From positions 895,430-959,429 of the forward strand of contig NW_003314313.1 of the NCBI RefSeq assembly GCF_000143415.4: a stretch of DNA of 64,000 nucleotides, read 5' to 3'. This document shows positions 9,710-19,328 of this stretch, piece by piece. The number at the start of each line of letters is the position of its first letter. Positions within the stretch are counted from its first letter, which is position 1. Position numbers and translations under genes: made by a program. This stretch comes from Selaginella moellendorffii (lineage: Eukaryota; Streptophyta; Lycopodiopsida; Selaginellales; Selaginellaceae). Under the pieces are notes generated by a model, which saw only the letters and a list, made by a program, of their open reading frames with translations, was not told the DNA's origin and did no database searches.

Positions 9710-11419
9710 ATGGCTTGGGCCGCGACCAAGAGGTTTGCGGAGGGTAATGGTGTTGATAGGGAGAGGAACTACTACATCCCGCCGGATGGGGATGCTCAGG
9801 AGCTAATAGATGGGCTGTCCAGTGGGGAGTATGTGGTTCTATATGGTGCCAGGCAGACAGGAAAGACGTCCATGGCTTTCTACAGCATCGAGATTCTCGC
9901 GTCCAGGGGTTTCACTTGCATTTACATCGATTTTCCTGCACAGTCTTCCACCTTGTCCTCGCTGGACGATTTCTGGAAGCTCTTTACACAGCGGGTCTAC
10001 GAGTCGAGTGGTGACGCGCTTCCCGCACCAGACTTTTCTGGCGTTGACAGCGAGGCCTACCTCCGCAGGTTGCTTGCGGGTGGCAATAAGGATATCATTC
10101 TAGTCGTTGATGAGGCCAACCATCTATCCCGCATCCCGAACACTTACAAGGTCTCCTTCCTTAACAACCTACGGCATCTCAAGCAGCTAGGGAGGAGTCG
10201 CCTGTTGTCGCTCTTGTTCGTTGGCACTGCTTCACTTCTAGACGACCTGATGATCGCGAACAAGTACAGGAAATGGCTCGACATAAAGCCGTCATTTTCT
10301 GGCAACGTGTATTCACCCTTCTCCACCGACGGCTTGTACACATCTAAGAACTTCACAAAGGAGGAAGTATGGGAGCTCATCTCGCAGTTTGTGGCTCACA
10401 AGAAGGTGGAGGTGGAGAGGGATGTATCCGACAGCATCTTCAGGATCACAGGGGGGCGAAAGGGGCTCGTTGGTGTTTGTTGCGCGCTACTGGCAGGAGA
10501 CAAAAGCATGCGAGACTTTGGGCACAGGAACTTGGGGATGTGGAGCAACTTCAAAAAGGTGCACCTGATAGAGAATGTTTTTGCAAGGCCGACGTACAAC
10601 GCCATGTGGGAGAACTGCTACGCACTGCAAGGAGACAAGAAGCAACTCTTGCTCAACATGCTGCAGAAGGGCGGCAAGCTTGAGCTCCAGTGGGAGGACC
10701 GGCATTTACTCGGAACGGTCAACTTTTTGGTGGCGGAAGGAATCCTAGTGGACTCCGGCGACAGGGATGGGTTCTCTGTGCTGCACTTTTCGTCTGAGCT
10801 GCTGCACTCTTTGCTGCTGAAGCAGATTTGCATAGAGGAAGATGATCTTCTAGTGAAGACAGGTCCCTTGCCTTTCAACAGGCTGTGGGTCATCCAAAGA
10901 ACTATAATGTTGCTGGACCTGGATATTCTCCTGCAGGAGGAGTCGTGCAATGTGGATGGGAACACGTCAGAGTATGGCCTGCAATTTGAGTTCTTTGTCA
11001 AGTTGAAGAAGGTGCTGAAGCTGGGTTACCCGTATCTCAAGTGGAAGGTCATTCCAGAGGCCACGCATGAAGAGAATTGGAGGCGGAGGCTGGACATACT
11101 CGCCAAAGACGGGGACATAGGCTGGTTTGGCTTTGAAATTCTCAGGCAAGGTTCCATGGATGACCTGATCGAACACTATAACCGAGCCAAATGGTACGCA
11201 GATGTGCATTCCTGTGTTGTGTATATGATCAATTTCGTGTTGGAGGGGGAGGGGGTTGAATTCAAGGGGGAACCGGGGGGTCCAGTCACAGTTTACAACG
11301 TTTACATCCGCGGCACTGAAGCAAACATGGTTGGAGGCTGGTATGCTGATGCTGGCCAGCTGGACGTCAACCTGCATCTTGCTAACGTCAGATCGACACT
11401 CACCTGGGCTTTTGACTAG
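9710..11419 (+). CDS. P-loop ATPase with C-terminal PD-(D/E)XK nuclease-like domain
   Basis: A single uninterrupted frame of 569 residues from the first ATG, unlike the intron-rich neighbours. Residues 1-45 are a short basic lead. Walker A is GARQTGKTS at 46-54, Walker B is IILVVDE at 129-135, and a sensor-like strand LLFVGTAS follows near 175; the segment RITGGRKGLVGVCCALL near 250 resembles the lid/winged-helix step of AAA_14/AAA_35-type STAND-like ATPases. The last 130 residues have the outline of a PD-(D/E)XK nuclease: a Glu-rich helix (LQFEFFVKLKKVLK), then RRRLDIL with Asp462, then FGFEIL with Glu476, then a helix and the strand CVVYMINF. The Lys of the E-x-K triad is not visible (Leu478). 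Such NTPase-nuclease proteins are known from Crinkler/RHS-type effectors and from prokaryotic ATPase families; the role here is unknown. Confidence 0.7.
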   Translation: MAWAATKRFAEGNGVDRERNYYIPPDGDAQELIDGLSSGEYVVLYGARQTGKTSMAFYSIEILASRGFTCIYIDFPAQSSTLSSLDDFWKLFTQRVYESSGDALPAPDFSGVDSEAYLRRLLAGGNKDIILVVDEANHLSRIPNTYKVSFLNNLRHLKQLGRSRLLSLLFVGTASLLDDLMIANKYRKWLDIKPSFSGNVYSPFSTDGLYTSKNFTKEEVWELISQFVAHKKVEVERDVSDSIFRITGGRKGLVGVCCALLAGDKSMRDFGHRNLGMWSNFKKVHLIENVFARPTYNAMWENCYALQGDKKQLLLNMLQKGGKLELQWEDRHLLGTVNFLVAEGILVDSGDRDGFSVLHFSSELLHSLLLKQICIEEDDLLVKTGPLPFNRLWVIQRTIMLLDLDILLQEESCNVDGNTSEYGLQFEFFVKLKKVLKLGYPYLKWKVIPEATHEENWRRRLDILAKDGDIGWFGFEILRQGSMDDLIEHYNRAKWYADVHSCVVYMINFVLEGEGVEFKGEPGGPVTVYNVYIRGTEANMVGGWYADAGQLDVNLHLANVRSTLTWAFD

Positions 11420-11529
11420 TCTCAGGATGCTCAGCGTTTAGGCAAATTCTGAGAAGCCCAAACTCCAAGTGGAACGGAATACGTGCATCCAATCTTGTAA
11501 CCCAGAATCATCGAACTTAGAGCAGCATA

Positions 11530-11592
11530 TTTGTTGCGCGCTGTTGGCAGGAGACAAAAGCATGCGAGACTTTGGGCACAGGAACTTGGGGA
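11530..11592 (+). repeat. 63-bp duplicate of part of the ATPase gene
   Basis: This stretch repeats positions 10476-10538 of the upstream ATPase coding region in the same orientation, with 61 of 63 bases identical (the two differences are adjacent, AC to GT). It begins about 110 nt after the ATPase stop and carries no useful frame of its own. Confidence 0.95.
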
Positions 11593-11908
11593 GTTCGATG
11601 TTGAGCTGAAATTACACTAAAATTTACTTTTTGAAGTAGTTTTTATTTCAAAAAGTAATTGATTTTCATTTTAAAATTTTATTACAACCACTGTAGCATG
11701 CAGATAAAATAAATGAATTAGTAAAATAATCCTGATTAGTTCAGCCTAGGAGTCAATGCATAGGAAAAGAAAAATTCAACTTTGACAAGCTAGCTGCATA
11801 ATGGCAGATTATTTGCCCAGGGCTACAAATCAATCCAAGAATACTGTTACCACATTATTTTGCCCTTCTCATGTCATTTCCTCTTGACAAGGATCAGATT
11901 TATGTTAA
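11593..11908. other. AT-rich intergenic stretch
   Basis: AT-rich sequence containing a small inverted pattern around 11632-11665 (TTTTTGAAGTAGTTTTTATT then TTTCAAAAAGTAA). No gene or known element recognised. Confidence 0.35.
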
Positions 11909-11979
11909 AAGTGGACCTCTGCAATGGCTTCCTCATGCACTATGGCCTGCATATCTGGGAAAGAAATCCGACACAGTGC
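11909..11979 (+). repeat. Duplicate of a fragment of the GULLO gene
   Basis: This copies positions about 7970-8049 of the upstream GULLO second exon (the segment encoding VDLYNGFLMRY and onward) in the same orientation, with a few substitutions and one internal deletion of about 10 nt. The match ends abruptly on both sides. Confidence 0.85.
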
Positions 11980-12034
11980 CACCCTATGGCAAGATCCCCA
12001 AGACTGTCACACACCGGTAAGAAGATGACCACAT

Positions 12035-12256
12035 CTAGCTCCAGATCGATGGTATCCAAGAGCTCCAACACCAATATCCAGTCCAGCCTCTGGCATATGC
12101 CACTAGAACTACATTCCAGAACACCACATTCTTTCCCTGGCTCTGATCGAATGCCTTCTTGGCCTCGTAGATCCTTTTGCTCATGGGCTGTGTGAGCACA
12201 GCAGTCACACTACCGGAGCGAAGCTCAACAACACTCCTCCAAACAGCTTGGGGCAT
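12035..12256 (-). pseudogene. PPR repeat fragment
   Basis: The minus strand reads AKKAFDQSQGKNVVFWNVVL then VAYARG, the junction between two PLS-type PPR repeats (usual: A-x-x-x-F-D-x-I-x-x-K-N-V-V-x-W-N-x-x-I-x-A-Y-A). No further repeats are joined to it. It is an isolated, non-functional piece. Confidence 0.55.
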
Positions 12257-12370
12257 GTCAAAGGGGGAAAAAAAGGATTCAAGAGAGGGGAAGCTTGCAA
12301 CCGATTTGCAACATATTATTGTATAAACTTCCTACAAAATTTCTAGATAACTTTCTTGAGATATCTGAAA

Positions 12371-14913
12371 CTAGACGGCCACTGGCTCGGGCCTCTTTGC
12401 ATGCTCTCCAACCTGGGTAAATGAAAAACGAAGATTGGATCACACGCTAAACAAAAACTTGAAGCCAGCGAACCTTGGCCGACTTGAATAACTCGTCCAA
12501 AACTTCCGAGAGGGTGGGATGCGCGTGGACGGCAAACTTGATCTCCTGGACGATTCAACCATGTAAGAAAAGAAGAGTGTGTGAGGGAATTATCACATAG
12601 CAAACCTGGACTCTAGTTCCCAAAGCCATGGCGTTGGAAGCCTCGTGGATGAGATCAGCTGCGTGTAAGCCAATTATGTGAACTCCCAAGATTTCCCCGG
12701 TATCTTGGCGATAAATAAGCTGCAGGAATCAAATCAATCAACCGTGTTACGACGAATTATTTTATTACCTTGGCCATTCCATCGCCTTCGTTCTCGGCCA
12801 GCGCCTTTGTGTTGGCCTTGAAACTCGTCTTCGCCACGCTCACCGTGAATCCTTGCTCTTTGCCCTTCTCCCTCGCTTGAGGCTGGAACGCATGAAGTAC
12901 ACTGCTTACAAAAAGCGAACTCCGAGAGAATGCGTATGTACCTCAGTCATGCCAGTCATGCTTATCTCTGGATGTGTGAAGCAAGCTGCTGGTATGCTTA
13001 AATGGTTTAGGACATTGTCGTTTCCAGCAAGTCTCTCAATAACTGCAAAAGAGACACGATCACGGTCACATCATACAAAACATGTTTCTCTCGAGATTAC
13101 CTGAAATGCCCTGAGCACTGGCAGCGTGAGCAAGCATCAGTTTGCCATTTGCATCGCCGATGCAGTACAAATGAGGTACCTAAAGCAAGACAAAAGTCAT
13201 GTATGTAACTTGTCAAACGAAGACAACCAACCAGTTCGCCTCTCCCATCTAGCACTTGCATTCGCTCGTCGACGGGAACAAATCCTCGTTGAGTTACAAC
13301 ATTAACCTGTCAAACAGTGCACAAGATGAATGGATGAAACACGAAAAATAAAAGTATTCACTTACATTTTCAAGGCCCAATCCTTTCGTAAATGGTGCCC
13401 TACCCGTTGCGATCATTGCTGCATCGACCTGAAGCAACCTCAGTCCTCAGTTATTAGTCGTTTGAGAGCTGAACAGTTACCTCAAGTGTCTCCTTGGGCT
13501 CCTTCGTCTTCGTGTCGACAAGTTCTATTAAAACTGGACGCCCGTCTTTAGCTGGAGTTATCTGCATACAGATAGTTGAACATACACATGCCAAGCAAAG
13601 ACGCAACAAAGCTACCTTCTTTGCGAGCACGCCAGTGTGGAAATCAATTTTTCGAGGATTGATCAGCAGCCTCTGAGCAAGCTTCCCGATTTCAGGATCA
13701 AAGCCTGGCATCAGTTGATCCAGAGCTTCCACAAAAGTCACCTGCACATCGCGTATTCTGTAGAAAAAGGAAAGAAGAAAAACTCGCAAACCTCGCTTCC
13801 AAGGGCAGTGTAGACGTCACTGAATTCCAAGCCAATGTAGCCACTTCCGACAATGGCAATCCAATCTGGTATCCATTCGAGCTTCAAAGCGTGGTCGCTC
13901 GTGAAAACGGTCTTGCCTGAGTGTAGTCAAGTAATAAATTCGTTTAGTGATCGATCTTAAAAGGAGTGAAACGCTCACCATCTATTTCAATCCCCGGTGG
14001 AACAAATGGAACTGATCCGGTAGCGATGATGATATCTTTGGCTGTGATAACTTTGTCAACATAGCCGATCTTGCCATACCTCACTTTTTGAGGTGCCTGT
14101 AGAAACACAAGCATTGTGAGAACCTTAAGATACGAAGAGTTGAAGATACTGACCACAACGCTGCCAACACCAGTCAAGATGTCCACTCCCAGAGCCTTCA
14201 TAGAATTCGTGAGGTTTGCACGGATTCTGGTGGCGAGATTGTTTGCGTGATCAGCGACGGCTTGTCTGTCATAGCCCGCCGCAGCAACCTACGGAAAAAA
14301 GCGAAAGAAGAAATTCACGTAGAGCTTCCTAGAACTCGATCCAATACCAGCTAGAACTTACTTGAATTCCAAGAGCTTTGAGGTGGTGCTCGCTCTGGAG
14401 CTCACGCATGCGTCCACTCACGGCCAGGAGCGCTTTGGAAGGAACGCACCCTCGATTCACACAAGTCCCTCCAACAATGTCTGCTTCGATGATGGCGGTC
14501 TTGAGCCCCTGGACGAAGAGAAAGAGATCTCTCGCAATTCACTTCTCTCCGAGGCTAGACGCGAAGAAAAAGAAGGAACTTACTTGCTCTACAGCGTGAA
14601 GAGCAGCGCCATGGCCGCCAACGCCAGCCCCGATGATGATCACGTCGTAATCGAAAGGCTGCGGCCCTCCATTGGACGACGAGGCGCGAGCAGCCATGGA
14701 TCGCCTGGCGCCGGATCTCGATCTCCTCGCTTGCAAGCTCTGGATCCATGGATCGGAAGCCCGGAGGCTCGCGATCTCCTTGCGAAGGCCACAGAATCCA
14801 GCGCGGCGGCCATGCGAAACCCTGGCACTGTAGGATTCCGAGCAGCAAGAAGAAGCGGCCATGGATTCCATGGCGCGCACGGCCATTGGAGCGGCAGCGG
14901 CAGCAGCAGCCAT
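12371..14913 (-). CDS. LPD1: Plastid dihydrolipoyl dehydrogenase (E3)
   Basis: Fifteen exons on the minus strand (14913-14584, 14508-14362, 14288-14154, 14096-13979, 13916-13792, 13741-13616, 13561-13481, 13428-13366, 13306-13232, 13179-13101, 13042-12942, 12882-12769, 12719-12606, 12545-12474, 12412-12371) join to 573 residues, matching plant plastid LPD. Residues 1 to about 75 form an Ala/Ser/Arg-rich transit peptide. The FAD motif [11 protein letters not shown] is near 92, the redox disulfide is CVNRGC (Cys126/Cys131), the NAD motif is [10 protein letters not shown], and the C-terminal His545-Glu550 pair (HPTLSE) completes the active site. E3 reoxidises lipoamide in the plastid pyruvate dehydrogenase complex. 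Introns are 51-103 nt. An in-frame start farther upstream would need a non-ATG codon, so 14913 is used. Confidence 0.93.
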
Positions 14914-15660
14914 GGATCGAGCGAAAGAGAGGAAGCGCTGCGAGCGATGGCTGGGAAGAATCCGGGGCCTCTTTACATGCGAATGTGAGATCGCCTCTAA
15001 ACCACACAAATTTTTTTAGGCAGTCCGCTTAAACCCTTGCCCCTGTTCGTGGTAAAATTGGGCGGAGATCGCGACTGCCGAGATGCGGCATCCGGGAGAA
15101 CCGATGCTTGCCTGGAAATGTTTTACAACAAGGAAGAAAAGAAACAAAAAACACGCACACCATTTTGATTTTATTCTCCGGTCGCTCAACCACCAGGAAA
15201 TCTTCCAAGTTCCAACAGGAATGGAAGCTTCTTTCCGATTCCTCGCAGTACCGTGCGCGAGTTCTTCGACGATCGAATCGATCGAATCGCGAGGAATATT
15301 TCGATGATCGATGAGATAGAACCCTAAAAATCAAAATGATTTGGCGTTTCGGCTTGCGCCAAGGGTTCCCGACGGGGATGGAGGCGCCGCGATTCCTCGT
15401 CGTAAGTGTGTGAGATTTTGGATGCGCCCGCCAGGATTCTGGCTGGCGCCTCGAATCCTGGCAAGCTTTCCAGCAGTTTTTCCCTGGATTTTCGATTGAT
15501 TGATCGATTTCGTTAGAGGGATGGTTTTGACCTAGCTATAGTTTGGTTTTAATACGTAAGGCAGTTGTGCTAGCAGCACTAGATAACTGACTGCTTGCAT
15601 TGTTGGAGGAAAAATTGTTTTTTTGTGTGCTCGTAGCAGAGGATAGAATTTAGGAAGACA
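14914..15660. promoter_or_regulatory. Divergent promoter region between LPD and the RS-rich gene
   Basis: 747 nt between two divergent start codons. It contains an AACCCTAAA telo-box-like element near 15320 and a possible 5' non-coding exon of the plus-strand gene ending near 15403 (GTCGTAAGTG). No TATA box was recognised. The plus strand also has short frames here with no family match. Confidence 0.45.
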
Positions 15661-16905
15661 ATGGGGCATAGGAGGAAACAAGGAGAGGAGAGTTCTAGTG
15701 ATAGTAGCTTATCCACAGACACCTCAAAGTCTTTCGTTTCCTCGGGTTACTCCAGCCCCGATGCGAGGAGACGAAAAAAGAGGCGACGAGAGAAGCGCGT
15801 GAGTGAGAGTGAGACGGATTACTCCTCTTCCGACGACGAAGCCAGGCAAGTGTCTAGAGCTTTTGCTTTTGCTCGAGTGGTGTGTGTTATTGTTCTATCC
15901 CATTCCAAATGCTGCTGTGGCAGGAAGAGGGAGAGGAAGAAGCAGCGACGTAAACGAAGGCAAAAACGAGAGCACCACCGAGCGCACAGAGAAAAGAGTA
16001 GCGGCGAGAAGAAGAGGAGGAAAGAGAGGCATGAATCGAGGAGGCCGAAGAAGTCTCGCAAGCAGCACCATCACGAGACGGAGGATGACGAGGAGCACGG
16101 ATCAAACAAGGCAGCTACGCAAGCCAAGCTCCAGGTAATTTGATCTTGCGTTTCGTAGCGAGGTGTAAAAGGTTTCCTCTTTTCATTTTCGATGCAAAGG
16201 TGACGATGGAGGCACGAGAGCAAGAGAAAAATCTCATCTATCAAAACGCTCAGCTCGCAAAGGTAAATCAAAGTAAACTCTTATTTCTTTTGCAAGGACA
16301 AACTTTACATAGCCACTGACGAATAATGTGAGCAGGCCAGGCTCAATGGAGAGCTGCGAGAAGTTCAAGCCCAGCAAGCCAAAATGCAAGATATGTACGG
16401 AACAATCGACTGGAGGTAACTTCACAGAAGAAAAACCTTTCAGTGCTTGCTCTTGATTTTTTCGGTTGTCTCCAGAGCCCGGAAAAAACTGAGACTTGAG
16501 AAAAAGGTAAGTACGCATTGTGTTGCAAAACAAACCAAAATCTTCTCATTTCCAGAAACTAGAACGAAGTGTAGCCGCGGGTAAGAAGCTGGCACAGATT
16601 GAAGAGGAGGAGAGTGCTCGCATGGATGCCTTCCGCGTTGCGGTGAGCGCCTTGACTTCCCTCTTCTCTCGTCTTTGCGCTGCCAAAAAAAAAAAGTGTC
16701 GAGATTGGAGAGATGCGTTTAGGATTAATACATGTCGTTTGTGATGGTTGCATGGAAGCTGGGCTTGCCGACTGCTGAAGCCCAGCGTCAAGCCGAATGG
16801 AGGGCCGAAGCTACCCGCGCCTTGTCGTCACAACAAGAGCCTTCTCCTCCTACGCCCTCCAAGCCTCCCAAAAAAGCCATTATCGGGCCTCAACTTCCTC
16901 GTTGA
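15661..16905 (+). CDS. Arg/Ser/Lys-rich nuclear protein with coiled coil, function unknown
   Basis: Seven exons (15661-15845, 15924-16134, 16200-16262, 16336-16415, 16476-16506, 16556-16642, 16759-16905) give 267 residues. The first 130 residues are basic and Ser-rich with Arg/Lys blocks and acidic Ser clusters (SSSDDE), as in splicing or chromatin-linked proteins. The middle is a coiled coil (EQEKNLIYQNAQLAKARLNG and on). The C-terminus is a compact conserved-looking block LGLPTAEAQRQAEW ending KKAIIGPQLPR. The first intron uses a GC donor (CAG|GCAAGT), is 78 nt and keeps frame if retained. I do not recognise the family; a nuclear, RNA-linked role is an inference from composition. Confidence 0.75.
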
Positions 16906-17608
16906 TTTGAAAAGGTTCGTTGCTCATTCTCACTCTTTTTTTTCATGGCTCATCTGAGTTTTCATCGCAGGTCGTCTCGTCCAACTGGAGGTAGAATTTG
17001 TTATCAGAGAGCAACAGCGAAACAGAGTGGTTGTCTTACCATCTTAAAGTTCCCCGGCACCGAGAAGCAGCGTTCCTCTAGAGCAAAGGATGTAACTGCT
17101 TGCTTGCTCCACAGGCTGAGATAAAATAACCACGATCTGTGCGGAAAATTCTTTCACCAGATAAATCTTCAATCATTCATCCATTCGCATTTAATCGCTT
17201 TTGTTCAATTGCTTTTGTTCGCACCAACAGAGAACTGCCACAAGGACCATACCAAGAAGGAAACTACAAGATTGCACCAACCTCGAGGCTATAGAGTCGT
17301 AGCCATGTCTTGGAACGCAGTATCACTCAAGAGGGCCCATGTAAAATTTGTCACTCGGTCTTAAAGGAGCACCAGGTTTTAGAGTTGCAGCAAAAGACTT
17401 TTCCCTGGCTTTTAAAAGCTGTAGTCTCGAAGTTGCGAGCTGCAAAAACGCGATCAAAAGAATCTAAATACATCCATACCTGGCAGAGTGCGTTTTGATT
17501 GTCTTAATAGCCATCGTCCACACTGCAAGGAAACGCTTCTCTCTGCTGCTTCCTTTGCCTCATTCCCTCCTCCTCCTCAAGGAGCTCAGCGTCTCAGAGT
17601 TCAGAGGT
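16906..17608. other. Intergenic, 3' and 5' untranslated sequence
   Basis: About 700 nt between the RS-rich gene and the BAHD gene. It probably holds a 3' UTR up to about 17120 and the leader of the BAHD gene. The short frames seen here match no family. Confidence 0.4.
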
Positions 17609-19156
17609 ATGGCTCTACAGACGACAGCAGCACTCCAGAAGTCCGAAATTAACGTCGAAGAGCTTTGCCTGGTTGCTCCTGCTCAAGCCACTGACGATCA
17701 GCCGCTCTACCTCTCCAATTACGATCAGCAAGTCCTGTTTAACCTCGAGTCTGTGTACTTCTATCCCCCGTCACCGCACAGGAGCGATGAGAATGTTGTC
17801 GACGTGCTACGAGCCGCACTGAGCAAACTTCTGGTCCCGTACCACTTCATGGCTGGAAGGCTGAGAATGAACGCCCGAGAGAAACGTGTCGAGGTAGATT
17901 GCAACCGAGCAGGAGCACTTTTCGTCGCAGCCACCACCAATGTCACACTCGCAGATCTTCAAGACGGCCCGACTTTGGTCAGTCTTCTCAAAGACTTCAT
18001 TCTGCACTCGCCCGCCTCGCACCAAGTTTCCGATGCCCCGCTTCTCACACTCCAGGTGCCTTCTTCTCTTGTATACTAAGCTTCTTGAGCTCATCAAATA
18101 GTGCTTCCTCAGGTGACCAAGTTCAAATGCGGAGGCTTTGTCGTTGGCATTTCGAGAAACCACGCTCTCGTTGGCGGGACTTCGGGGGACGACTTCCTTG
18201 CAAACTTAACCGCTGCTGCAAGAGGACAAGAGTTCCCAGTGAAGCCGGTAGCGGATAGGAGGCTGCTCAGAGCCAGAGATTTACCCAATCCCAGCTACGA
18301 GCACTTCGAGTATATGAAAGTTGACCAAGTACCCCAGGACAGCTACTTCACGACTCCCAATTCACTGTCTCAACTGAAGCTGAATGGTAACTTTGGAGCA
18401 CACTTTGGACTCTGGAAAACCTTCAATTTTCCCACCGAAGTGCTGAATTCTCTGAAGGCCCGAGCTCTAGCAGACGGTTTGCTGTCCAGGTGCACAACCT
18501 TCGAAGCGCTCGCCACCAAAGTCTGGCAAGCCCGAACCCAGGCTCTAAGCATGGATCCTGATCAAACTTCCAACTTGGTCTTTGTTGTCGACAGCCGAAA
18601 GGTACTGACTCCATCTCTTCCGGTAGGATTCACTGGCAACACCCTCAGCTTAGCCTGTGCCAGAATGCCACCTCGAGATCTAGCTGAGAAACCGTTCTCG
18701 GCCTGTGTCGAGGAAGTCCAAGTTGCCAAAGCCAGAATTACGGACGGCTACGTGAGGTCTGCAATAGACTGGCTGGAGCTGAATCACGCTGTCCCGGCTG
18801 TTAACAGTGGCATCTACCTTTCGTCCTGGGCGAATTTTTCCTTCCACAAAGTCGACTTTGGCTGGGGACCTCCCAGCCATACAATCTTCATCCCCGGCGA
18901 GAGAGGCAACAACTGCGTTATTTTCCTTCCCAGCAAGCAAGGCCTCGATGTCTGCCTCGCTCTAGAACCGCATCAAGCGTCGGCCTTCCAAAACTGCACA
19001 GGGAGTATCCTCAAATGGCCACCACCTCCCCGTTCCCGTGCCGAAAGCTATGCGACACAACAACGAGCTGGAACCGGTAACCAAGCACGTTACTACTCCA
19101 CTTCTAGTAATATCATAGGTGCCTTGAGAAAGAACTTAAAAAGATGGCGAATCTGA
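17609..19156 (+). CDS. BAHD acyltransferase with altered HXXXD motif
   Basis: Two exons, 17609-18055 and 18113-19156, give 496 residues. The fold matches plant BAHD enzymes, cytosolic transferases that move acyl groups from CoA thioesters to alcohols or amines (hydroxycinnamoyl transferase-like). The N-terminal region has YFYPPSP and LLVPYHFMAGRL, and the DFGWG structural motif is at 397-401. The catalytic HXXXD motif reads His166-Ala-Leu-Val-Gly170: the Asp is replaced by Gly. The Asp is structural, holding the His, so activity may be changed rather than lost. A Pro-rich, basic tail of about 50 residues after the usual family end (from about 445) is extra. Acyl donor and acceptor cannot be predicted. 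Confidence 0.88.
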
Positions 19157-19328
19157 AAGTCGCATGTGACAAAAAGCTGTGGAAAGGAAAAAGAATAATC
19201 CACTCACAACTATATGCTTTGAGGTAGCGCCAAAAGACCAGGACGGATTTTAATCGTATAGAATTCCCTGCAAACTGACATCCATAAGCCGGAGCACTGT
19301 AGGACATGGTCCAAAGATAAGCTACCGT

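Noticed and set aside
14914-15009. Upstream N-terminal extension of plastid LPD by 32 codons
   Set aside because: It would need a non-ATG start; the ATG at 14913 already gives a good transit peptide.
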